Assembly (NCBI GenBank): GCA_018806985.1 | Contig: JADANN010000338.1 | Location: 1 to 64,000, forward strand | DNA from: Angiostrongylus vasorum | Lineage: Eukaryota; Nematoda; Chromadorea; Rhabditida; Metastrongylidae | Reading direction: 5' to 3' | Length of the DNA: 64,000 nt | Part shown: piece after piece, positions 44,775 to 64,000 of the stretch | Position numbering within the stretch: the first letter of the stretch is position 1 | How the letters are laid out: every line of letters starts with the position of its first letter | Notes under the pieces: model-generated | Seen by the model: the letters and a program-made list of their open reading frames with translations, nothing else | What the model was told of the DNA's origin: nothing | Database searches by the model: none | Position numbers and translations under genes: made by a program

Positions 44775-45060
44775 ACGAAGGATAAAGTTTTCCACGTTGA
44801 TCAGTACTTGAAGGATGCGCCGCGCATACGAATTCACCAACATCTTGGAGACGAATAAATGCATATCTGGCCAGTACAATGAATTTTATTGGCCTATCGA
44901 TGTGTCAAGTCAACGCTCTTATTCTCTTAGACAAGATTGGCACCAATTTGCGGACCCCGGAGGAATGGAAAGCTTGGAAAAACCGGATACGGACCGAACA
45001 AGATAGCACATTGCTGATCCAGGGTATTTTTAACTACTACACCACACCCGCTTACGATAC
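44775..45060 (-). repeat. SINE-1 copy
   Basis: Minus orientation: AGGATAAAGTTTTCCACG, CTTGAAGGATGCGCCGCGCA, GACAAGATTGGCACCAATTT, GGAATGGAAAGCTTGG. Confidence 0.75.
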
Positions 45061-45282
45061 CGAGTCAAATCACTTGTAACAACAATTTTATAACTATCCA
45101 ACCGTCCTAATTATTCGTGAAGCCTCCAAGTGAGTGTATGCGTGTGCCACCGCCTTAATCTAAAGAAAGGTGCTAGCGATGGCGTTAAGAGTGCTCAGTT
45201 ATGGTCAGCGGCTGCGAAGAAGAATGAGAGCCTCGTCAGTGACCTCATCGACACAGCTGGCTAAATAAAACAATATGTACGC

Positions 45283-45648
45283 ATGGGCGCGAATAGCGAA
45301 AAATACACGGATATGACGAGAGTAGACGTATTTTGTGTAGACGACGACCATGACGACGATGACTATAACGATGGAGATAATAGTGGTGATGACAATGAGC
45401 AGATGAGCAGTATAGATGATCAAACCGAAGCCATTAAGATATGGAAACGAGCTCGTTTGGATGGCATATCGTCGAAAAAACCACCCGCCAACCGACAAAG
45501 ACGACCCGCTGGGAGATTACCTTTTGCCGGTCTTACGTCGAACTATGATGGATTATTTAGACACTTTCTAGAATCTTCAACCAATATAATGAAATTCCAT
45601 AGAATCAGGACAAGTCGTTTCATTACAAACATTGGGAACACTATTTAG
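45283..45648 (+). CDS. Candidate exon of an acidic protein
   Basis: A 121-codon open frame with an Asp-rich stretch (VDDDHDDDDYNDGDNSGDD), then IKIWKRARLDGISSKKPPAN and RQRRPAGRLPFAG. An acceptor (TATTTTGTGTAG) lies just before the acidic run. Further plus-strand Asp/Glu- and Gly-rich segments lie at 46084-46158 and after the acceptor ATATTCAG near 46375, so a gene with GAT/GGT-rich exons is possible. Trinucleotide-repeat DNA could also explain them. Confidence 0.3.
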   Translation: MGANSEKYTDMTRVDVFCVDDDHDDDDYNDGDNSGDDNEQMSSIDDQTEAIKIWKRARLDGISSKKPPANRQRRPAGRLPFAGLTSNYDGLFRHFLESSTNIMKFHRIRTSRFITNIGNTI

Positions 45649-46083
45649 TGATCCGCAAAGTTCTCTAGTTGTCACAGCTTGAGCAAGAAACAGGACTGTT
45701 TAAATAAGATTCAGCTAACTAGTCATTCAGTGGAATATTGGAAGTCATCGTGGGCTAGGTTTCGAGCACGAATTTGAACACTGATACTACTTGTGGAAGC
45801 TTTGAAGTTATCCAGAAAGTAACGACTACGTAGGTGTTCACCGTCAACATAATGCGGTGCTCGCATTTCGAGCTTATGCTTTTCAACTTCTAGGTGTTCT
45901 CAAATTATTAAAACTATCAACTATTCCAACACTTTACTACATTACAATATCTGGGATAGATGACGATGAACTGTCATTCAACTGTGGTTCTACTATAACT
46001 ACCGAAACCACAAGTAATACACATTGCAACAGTACACTTGGAACTATTAGTACTAACTTATTCTCAATGTAGCTAGTATAGAA

Positions 46084-46430
46084 AGATGATGATGCTGTTG
46101 AACAAGATAATGATAGCGATGATAGTGATGAGGATGATGAGGAAGAGGATAATGACTGAACTCCCAGTGAACAGCCGTGTTTCCGTGACGGAATCTCGTC
46201 CACAAGCGTTAACAATAGAGTCCGCCATTCGCAATATGGTGGTCATATTTGTCTACACCTACTATGTGAGTTGAGTACGGCGAATACCACGAACCAACTC
46301 AACCCGATCTCTCGCCGTCTCTATTTCTTCTCTCTCTCCATAAAACCCTAAACACAAAGTGCCAAATTACATATTCAGTGGTGGTGGTGATGGCGGTGAT
46401 GGTGGTGATGATGCCGGTGGTGGTAATAAA
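46084..46430 (+). repeat. GAT/GGT-rich trinucleotide stretches
   Basis: Imperfect (GAT)n at 46084-46158 and (GGT/GAT)n at 46376-46430, with an AG acceptor-like site in front of each. In one frame they encode Asp/Glu and Gly/Asp runs, on the other strand Ser or Thr runs. Confidence 0.6.
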
Positions 46431-46614
46431 TCGGTTGGTGGCACGGTGAATAGTGTGTTCGAAATTGGGATTAGTTGGATTCCATGATGAAAGCGTTTGA
46501 AATCGTAATTCATCGTCAGTCACATTCATGTGATGTGTAGAATGATTGTTTGGGTATTAAATTTCGGGTTTTGCCATTGCTTCGAACACATACGTATGAC
46601 ACAATAAACTTCGT

Positions 46615-46855
46615 TAGTAAAGCGCATAGCGCTCGGCTTTGATCAATCTGTCATGGATATATCCATGCATTTGACTCCATTCATGACATTGGGGTGAATG
46701 CATGTTTGGCCTAAACAATGGGCTGCTGGAGATATATTTATCTACGCAGATATGTATTGCACCTATTCGGCAATCCTTGAGGGATGTGCATTTTGTTAGC
46801 CCGAGTCTTGAGGTCATACGAACGACCACGTGTTTCATCACTGCACTACACGTCA
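46615..46855 (-). repeat. SINE-1 copy, decayed
   Basis: Minus orientation: AAGCGCATAGCGCTCGGC, TTTGATCAATCTGTCATGG, CATGCATTTGACTCCATTC, and head complement GCACTACACGTCAAGCTT. Confidence 0.6.
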
Positions 46856-46931
46856 AGCTTTACTAATAACAAAATCGGAATCATTGGAACGCAAACAATC
46901 CGACTATTGAGTCACAATATTTGCTCCATGA

Positions 46932-47205
46932 GGCGCGTGTAGCGCAGTAGCCGGAGGCGCTCTGCAATGCGCTTGGGGTCGATCCCCGCGCCCGATGCTC
47001 ATCAAGCCTTTCATCCCTGCAAGGTCTGAAAATTGGTATCAGACTTGTCTGGAAGGATAGTGGCACTGGCTCAATGTATCGGTAGGCAACCGCGGATCAT
47101 TGTAAAGGCCAGATATGCATTTAATCACCTCCAGCGATGCTTAATGAAATCGAATGCATTGCGCGTCTCTCGGGGATTGATCAACGCCGAGAGCTTCATC
47201 GTTTT
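46932..47205 (+). repeat. SINE-1 copy
   Basis: Plus orientation: GCGCGTGTAGCGCAGTAGCC (A box), GGGGTCGATCCCC (B box), AAGCCTTTCATCCC, TTGGTATCAGACTTGTCTGG, ATTGTAAAGGCCAGATATGC and GGGATTGATCAACGCCGAGA. Confidence 0.85.
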
Positions 47206-47293
47206 TAGTTAATCTATAGTGACTATTTATTGAGCGTCTGAAGTCAAAAAGATTTTATAAAGATGTCTTTTTTTTTGAAAATGGCCTAGTTGT

Positions 47294-47752
47294 TCAAGAT
47301 TTTCTGAGGAACTTCTGGCCGAGATCAGTAGCCGAAGCCATACAGAAATCCAATGATCTTCGTGGGTGACATGGAAACGAGAAAATAAGCAGTATGGAAG
47401 AAATGCTCGGGTACACATAATATGTGATGTTGAGCAGTAATAAATAAGCAAATTTAAACAAAAAATAGAATGTCATACGAGGTGGTAGATGGTCGATCTT
47501 TACATAGTTAATGTTCACATCATTTGTATAGCGCCGGAGATGAAATGTGAACACACAAGTTTCTGTCATTGCGAGGAAAACCAACACAAAAAGCAAATCA
47601 CGAACTTGTTTATACTTTATAAGAACTGACAAGGATAGGGCTATATGAAGAAAGAAATTTTTGGAAGATTTTTTTTCACATCCTTCAGATCGACTTGAAA
47701 ATTTGTAAAATTGAAAAGAATAACTGAGCGATTGACTCAAAATGGAAATCAA
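47294..47752 (-). CDS. Low-confidence hydrophobic ORF
   Basis: A 152-codon frame with hydrophobic stretches (DLLFVLVFLAMTETCVFTF, FYFLFKFAYLLLLNITYYV) that could be membrane segments. Its length is near what chance allows in AT-rich DNA of this size. No splice partners were found. It could be a chemoreceptor-like exon, but nothing specific supports that. Confidence 0.2.
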   Translation of the reverse strand: MISILSQSLSYSFQFYKFSSRSEGCEKKSSKNFFLHIALSLSVLIKYKQVRDLLFVLVFLAMTETCVFTFHLRRYTNDVNINYVKIDHLPPRMTFYFLFKFAYLLLLNITYYVYPSISSILLIFSFPCHPRRSLDFCMASATDLGQKFLRKS

Positions 47753-48284
47753 TGGTGAATTATAACAAGCACCCCTATTTGCTTCTATCTAACATCTGTT
47801 GATCAGGGCATAAATGCAACTCTAGTAGGATTACGGCAATGCCAATAGAAAAGAACAAAGAAATTCCGCAATGATTAAGACAATGAGAATACCTTGGAGA
47901 AAGAAATGAAGTACTTCGTATAATCTACGTTTTTGTGAAACATACTCACTCTATTGTATATGCCATTCCTTCTTTCTCTTTCTTGCCGTTTTCTTTATTT
48001 TCCTTGCCCTATCTCCTTCTCTCCCAAACCTACTTTTCTTTTTTCTTACTCCTCGCCTCTATCATCTTCTTTCTCTATAATCTTTTTCTGAATTGGAAAT
48101 GGAGAGAAATGAAGGGCAAAACAATATTAACAGCGGTGCTTATGAAGACGAACAAGTTCATTTACTTTGTATAAGATTTTTACTTTATTCTTACTATATT
48201 TCATTTTCGTTAGGCATTTCGCTTCCATGATGAAAAAATGGAAATCGTAAACCTTTGGTGGCGATTAAGACAGCACAGTGATAA

Positions 48285-48570
48285 TGCATAATTTTTGCCT
48301 ACTGCTTACTAATTTTTTCACAGCGCGGTGCTATGTGAAATACAACCGCAATGATGCTAAGATATTTGCAAAACTTGGACCCTTGGCGAGAACGAACCGC
48401 AAACACCTTTTCCGGGGGGCTGTGTTACACACGGGATCACTGAGGCGGTCGTTCCGTGTCTCGTTCGCTACGTTAACCCAGAAAGTATACTCGCGATTGT
48501 ATCTGGCCTGGGGGTCCAAGTTTTGCAAATATCTTAGCACAGTGATAGTCGTCCAATTACACGTACAAAA
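48285..48570. repeat. SINE-2 inverted pair
   Basis: Left minus unit (GCTATGTGAAATACAACCGC, ATATTTGCAAAACTTGGACC) and right plus unit (GGTCCAAGTTTTGCAAATAT, TTAGCACAGTGATAGTCG) meet near 48440. Each arm is about 130 bp. Confidence 0.7.
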
Positions 48571-48639
48571 CATGTTCTAATCATGGCACAGGAGTGTTTG
48601 GAAACGTGTCTGTTCGCTCCCTTGGATTCACAAAAGTTG

Positions 48640-48830
48640 TTGAATATCTGTAATGAGGACCTGGAAGAACCTAAAACGCCTGTTCCAGAATTCCAGCAAG
48701 AATAGACTCAGCCATCAACGATGATGAAGATGAAAATCTTCAAGCAGCAGTCAAACCCAGACGAAAATCCGAAAATGTTCATGAATCATGGATGCCATGA
48801 AATGAATGAAAGAAGCGATGGGCTTCCGAA
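48640..48830 (+). repeat. SINE-3 fragment, decayed
   Basis: Matches the SINE-3 body loosely: CATCAACGATGATGAAGATG, AAATCTTCAAGCAGCAGTC. Confidence 0.4.
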
Positions 48831-48974
48831 CAAAATGTGATACTGAATGGTTTAAAAAGAAGTTATTTAGATAAATAAAAAAATACTCTCGCAGATCGCT
48901 AGAAGCCTCAATAACAGTTTGTAACAAAGATTTCGTTTTATCGCGTCATAGTGTTATAAACATGAAATTAAACC

Positions 48975-49380
48975 AAATGAATCAGCAAACCTCCCAACGG
49001 TTTCCCTCCTCATCGTGGCGGGGAGGTGTTCCTGGGTGTCGGACTGCGATGTACAGCGGAGGATTCGTCCACCTGGTAGGGCCTCCCCAGGTGAGAAGGA
49101 GTCCGACCTTTTCATCAGGAAGCCTACCTAAGAGTAAACCAATACCAGGATCCACCACCGTCCTTGTATCAAAGTCGCATGGTAGCAAATCTCCCTCTGA
49201 ACCACAAGGGCTGCGACTGCCTGTGATGGTGAAGGCCTGGGGTAGACTTTGGCCTGGCTGACCTCAGGACTCCAGGGAACCACAATGGCTTAACCAGCAA
49301 ATCTCCGAAAAGTGGTGACCATGCTGGGGTCCACACAACCAGTGAGGACGGGTCGTTCAAGCATCAAGTAAGTAAGAATC
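48975..49380 (+). repeat. Short non-autonomous element with RTE-like 3' tail
   Basis: Starts about CCTCCCAACGGTTTCCCTCC and ends GAGGACGGGTCGTTCAAGCA then TCAAGTAAGTAAG. The last 60 bp resemble the RTE 3' end at 28245-28295 (same GGGGTCCACACA, AGTGAGGACGG and AAGTAAGTA order). The complement of its distal part is at 42776-42910. No ORF of note. Confidence 0.6.
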
Positions 49381-50455
49381 AGCAAACATAACTGTGCAGA
49401 AATTTTAATTTAAGAAAAAAAATGATAACCCATTTGTGAGATTAACGGAGAATAATGAACTAAGCTAATCAGACAAAACACGAATAAGGTATAATGTAAC
49501 ATAAAAGAGGCCCAGAATCCAATTATTAAGCAGAACCAGAAATGTTGATCCTATTGACAAACTTCGCACCACCAAACACAACCATTTGTACTGCGCAGCT
49601 TCGTCCTGATCTACGAAAAATCGATAAAAAAACAAAAAAATCGATAAAATAGGCGCATAGATGATCCACAGTAGGGTGTGGTAGGCCGGAAAGCCACCTG
49701 TAGGGCGACCTAATTATCCATCGGTATTGTCCTGTCGTGACCATTCATTGGCAAAATGAACTGGAGAAATTCACTCTGGATTATTACAGGGGACAGTCAA
49801 CACGCCTTTAAATGGAACAAAACAGTTCCTTTAATGACTTCTTCTCATCATTCTTTGCCTTTTCCTTTAAAAAACCACCACATTCTGGACACTACTTTGT
49901 GAATGTTCCGAACATGCGTTAAACTCGCATGAGACGCGGGTATTCCACAAGTGTTGCTTAGAACACTCTGATGACTGTGGTGTTGTGAATTACTGACCTC
50001 AATCAAGTGAGTTGCTATGTATTCGCGATCGTGAGAACATTATTCCTAATGAATAGATCTGCTCTATTACATTTAAGTGCAACTAAATATGCTAAACATC
50101 ACAGAATACCGATTTTGGGAGTGCAGATCCTTGCTATACTCCAGGTTTCGTAAATCTCGCTAGAGCAGGTTTAGAATCATTTCAAAACGCGGTTTTAAAA
50201 AAACATTTGTTTTGAAAGTGCGTGCATGATCACATATTAAGACTAATGCTCGCACAGCAGACCTAATCCTCTGTAGCCTAAGCCTAAGCCTGATTCATCA
50301 CAAGGCACACGGCTGAAACCGAGTGAAATGCATGTCGTACATGACGAGAAATCAATTGTTATCATCTCAGCGACACGACCAACGAGGATTACACAATGTC
50401 GGGATTATCAATGCAATGAAACCATAATTTAACACAAATAAGGGCTAATATATCA
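49381..50455. other. Stretch without recognisable gene
   Basis: No exon or named repeat was recognised on either strand. Confidence 0.4.
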
Positions 50456-50459
50456 CATA

Positions 50460-50580
50460 TATCACACGTGAGTACCTGGAAAGGGTTTCACGGGTTCGAA
50501 GCCCGAGTGAGGTTCCGAGTTTTGTCCGTACATTTCAGCATCCCTGTGATTGTATTTGGAATAAAAGTTGAAATTTGGTT
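50460..50580 (+). repeat. SINE-2 3' part
   Basis: Plus orientation: ACGGGTTCGAAGCCCGAGTG (B box), TTCCGAGTTTTGTCCG, ATTTCAGCATCCCTGTGA. Confidence 0.65.
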
Positions 50581-50880
50581 GACCACGACCGCATTTCTAT
50601 GGTTATGGAGGTCTGCGCTACAGTCTTGGTCACAGGTTCAATAGATCGCAACGGTCTCACTAAACTTTCTATCCCTTTGAGATCGGCAAATTGGTACCGA
50701 ACTTATGTGGAAGGATAGCAGAACTGACTTGTTACATTAATAAGCTATTAAAAGTTGTTGTATAGGGGTAGATGCCAGATATGAACCTAATCACCTTCAA
50801 TGATGCTTGACGAAGTCGAAAGCATGGCACATCCTACAGTGTTTGATAGTTGTAGAATGCATTATTCTCTATCTTCTTAC
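50581..50880 (+). repeat. SINE-1-related copy
   Basis: Plus orientation with the shared core (TATCCCTTTGAGATCGGCAA, ATTGGTACCGAACTTATG) and the distal block (CCAGATATGAACCTAATCACC, GAAAGCATGGCACATCC). Confidence 0.65.
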
Positions 50881-51095
50881 ACGACTGCTTCGAATATTTC
50901 CAATCCCTTATAAGATGACCACAATTCCAGATTAAGTGGGTATAGGAACATTTAAACGCTGCTATATCACTGATTTGAAATGACATTACTTGGTGATACG
51001 TTCCAATCAATCCCAGTAATTTTGTACAGCCCTATTCGGTGATAATCATTATCGGTATCAAAATGCTATGTTGACAGCACTACAGAATTTAATGG

Positions 51096-51103
51096 TATAA
51101 AAG
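51096..51103 (+). promoter_or_regulatory. TATA box of the tyrosine-kinase gene
   Basis: TATAAAAG 58 bp upstream of the ATG at 51154, in the context GGTATAAAAGGAGGGG. A good core-promoter match for the plus-strand kinase gene. Confidence 0.5.
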
Positions 51104-51153
51104 GAGGGGAATGACATCGATAGAGTCATTTTCTATCTCGTGCAGTCTACTAA

Positions 51154-62305
<11,152 letters not shown>

Positions 62306-62349
62306 TCTTAATTAGCGTCAGAGACAAGTTAGATTACTATGTCAAGTCT

Positions 62350-63246
62350 CTACATCCTCTTTTTCTTCAGCACTGGACCTTTTTTTGCAGCAACATCCAC
62401 TTTTAAGGCAAAAAAATCTCTATAAAAGCAATTATGGTGCAGCAAAAGTTGCAGCAGTTTGTCTAAATCTGTTGCTGTGGCCTGATTAGCTCTTCTATTG
62501 GGTGGTGCATTTTTTTCGCTAATGGTTTCAATGGGGTATACTAGCATTGTACAATTCCTTAGGATGTTTTCCGTTAGACTTAAAGAAAGATCTGTATGTA
62601 GTATTGAATGAAGGTAATGAATGTTGAAGGTGAATGAATGAAAGTGAATGAAGGTAATCCCAGTATACCTTCGGTGGACAAAAACGACCATTATGAAGAC
62701 CACATAGGAAACCCCTAGAAACCTATATGTTTCACCTAAAAATTTTCGTTTATTCAACTTTAGGTGAAATGCAATAATTTTAGATGGAGGAAACAGCAGA
62801 AAACGAAGATGAAGAAGGGCCTATTAAACCACATAGTTTTGCCGAACGGTAAGAAATGGTTCCTTCATCCATGTTGCGCACAGTAAACTCATTTATAAGT
62901 TCAACACTTAGAGCCCGACGTGGAAATATTTCCACTTACATGTGAGGGTAGACCATCCGGTGTAGGTGATATAATTTCCTTCCCAGCGTCCACTTCAGGC
63001 AGCTTTTTTTTCGCTAATTTGATAATTCCGCCGTAGTAGATTTTGTTTAGGGCGTCAACTGAGAGCAAACGGTTTTCCCGCATATCAAAACTTACAAAAG
63101 ATTGCTTCTGAACAAGAACGCTGCTACAAAGAAGAGTATTACGATATCTGCTACCTTAGAATACTACCCTTTACTTGACGCAAACTTACATAGAACGCGT
63201 TCACGAGATTGTTAACGATGCGTCTTCCCCTTGATATACTGAGTGG
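62350..63246 (-). CDS. C-terminal exons of an unrecognised gene convergent with the kinase
   Basis: Minus-strand exons 63190-63246 (ISRGRRIVNNLVNAFY) and 62940-63107 (KQSFVSFDMRENRLLSVDAL, then KIYYGGIIKLAKKKLPEVDA, ending LPSH) have TCAG acceptors and GTAAGT donors and join in phase 0. A terminal exon ends at stop 62350-62352 and starts after an acceptor near 62610 (ACATACAG); it encodes LTENILRNCTMLVYPIETIS, NAPPNRRANQATATDLDKLL, HHNCFYRDFFALKVDVAAKK. The phases of the last two differ by one base, so a tiny linking exon is likely (a 13-nt candidate lies near 62735). The protein is Lys-rich at its end. Upstream exons lie beyond the SINE-3 at 63310. No family was recognised. Confidence 0.65.
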
Positions 63247-63851
63247 CTGACATGAATTGATATCAACTCGCAGTGAGAGAGACGAAAAATTTCTTCTTAC
63301 ATTACCCAACGTCACAGATATTGCGCGGATCCCTGTATCTACTGAATTCGAATCGTCTGCTCACATCCACTATAAACGCAGGTCTCTGAAGTTTTTGCGA
63401 GTGAGTTCGGCTGTTATTTGAAGATTTCCGCCTTCGTCACGAATATCGTTGAATAGTCGAATAGATTCTCCATGGAGTCTAGAATACACATTCAAGGGCG
63501 TTCTCACGTAGATTGGAGAGAGTGGGCCGGTACCAGAAAGGTCTGCTAGCAATGTCTCAACATTGGATGGATCAAAGTCTAGGTTAACTCAGTATGAAGT
63601 CGAACCAGCACCGTGCTCTTGACGGACGGCAACACCAGCGCTGCGCCAACCGCACCTTGACAAAAGTTAGATATCGAGTAGACGTGGAACTGATACAGAA
63701 TTACATACTAGGGTGGAAGTGTTAAGACAGTATGAGGACAATCACATTTTCCTCCACAAGGTTATTGGAACAATTTCAGAAGAACAATCAACAACTAAGA
63801 TATTTTCAGAAACACAACAGAAGACCGAACACACCCTACCACGGAAAAGTC
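62784..63851 (+). CDS. Alternative plus-strand exons overlapping the convergent gene's introns
   Basis: Exon 62784-62848 (TTTTAG acceptor at an ATG; MEETAENEDEEGPIKPHSFA; donor GTAAGA) and exon 63761-63851 (CCTCCACAAG acceptor; LLEQFQKNNQQLRYFQKHNR; donor GTAAGT) are in matching phase. They could be a trans-spliced downstream gene, or the kinase's C-terminal extension through the in-phase donor at 62051. They conflict with the minus-strand gene only by interleaving in its introns. May be chance. Confidence 0.3.
63310..63660 (-). repeat. SINE-3 copy
   Basis: Complement: GTTGGCGCAGCGCTGGTGTT (A box), GGTGCTGGTTCGACTTC (B box), TTTCTGGTACCGGCCCAC, TGGAGAATCTATTCGAC, TTCAACGATATTCGTGACGA. A 60-codon ORF on this strand is a by-product. 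Confidence 0.7.
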
Positions 63852-64000
63852 GTAAGTGAAACGATTCCTGTAAAACAGTGTTGGGTTGTTAAAGTGAATA
63901 GATCCATGTATTTGGCTTCAGGCGCTTCGAAACAGCTATAGGCTTCTATAAAAAATATGCAATTAAACGTGCAAAAGAATTGGTACAATTCTGTAGAACC

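Noticed and set aside
45205..45498. Minus-strand frame with strongly hydrophobic valine/isoleucine run
   Set aside because: It is the complement of the GAT-rich acidic stretch. The hydrophobicity is a by-product of the repeat.
47935..48174. Plus-strand Phe/Leu-rich ORF resembling membrane segments
   Set aside because: It lies in a pyrimidine-rich tract. Composition alone explains it.

Overview
This window looks like a chromosome segment of a parasitic nematode, most likely a strongylid/hookworm-type worm. The grounds are: spliced genes with TTTCAG/TTNCAG acceptors and GTAAGT/GTGAGT donors; a ZP-domain (cuticlin-type) gene; a nematode-type SH2-tyrosine kinase gene; and many degenerate RTE-type retrotransposons resembling the 'endonuclease-reverse transcriptase' proteins known from hookworm genomes. 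Species assignment is inference. No bacterial or viral gene was seen.

Protein genes were rebuilt by reading exons, splice sites and codon phase by eye. (1) 6412-6709 (+): last two exons of a gene whose protein ends in the PDZ-ligand-like ETAV. (2) 11353-13718 (-): six-exon secreted Gly/Pro/Cys protein. (3) 22818-24810 (-): four 3' exons of a single-pass membrane protein; an exon at 31244-31404 (-) may be an upstream part. (4) 32886-40852 (-): nine exons of a ZP-domain protein, almost the whole ZP module. (5) 51154-62305 (+): SH2 plus tyrosine-kinase gene (Fes/Fer-like, nematode type) with two one-base frameshifts in homopolymers and one unreadable stretch in the SH2. (6) 62350-63246 (-): C-terminal exons of an unrecognised gene that converges tail to tail on the kinase, about 45 bp between stops. 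Several weaker candidates (8127-8773, 9699-9915, 28355-28518, 35017-35169, 38617-39041, 45283-45648, 60347-61152, 62784-63851) are given with low confidence.

The rest is dominated by mobile elements. There are RTE non-LTR copies (1-671, 4187-5090, 26424-28299, 55100-57100) and two short elements sharing an RTE-like 3' tail (42776-43085, 48975-49380). There are Penelope-like elements (19480-20640 with a GIY-YIG reading frame, and several terminal fragments, often as inverted pairs) carrying hammerhead-ribozyme-like motifs, and a dead mariner (2030-2960). Three tRNA-derived SINE-like families occur, called here SINE-1, -2 and -3; at least 20 copies of SINE-1 are present. SINE-1 and SINE-3 share a common central block after the B box, and SINE-2 repeatedly occurs as head-to-head palindromes.

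Most introns of the larger genes hold these elements, which explains the wide spacing of exons. The most notable observations are an RTE insertion with a 12-bp target-site duplication that includes an antisense 3' half of tRNA-Glu at its 5' end, the hammerhead-like motifs at Penelope termini, and the interrupted kinase gene.
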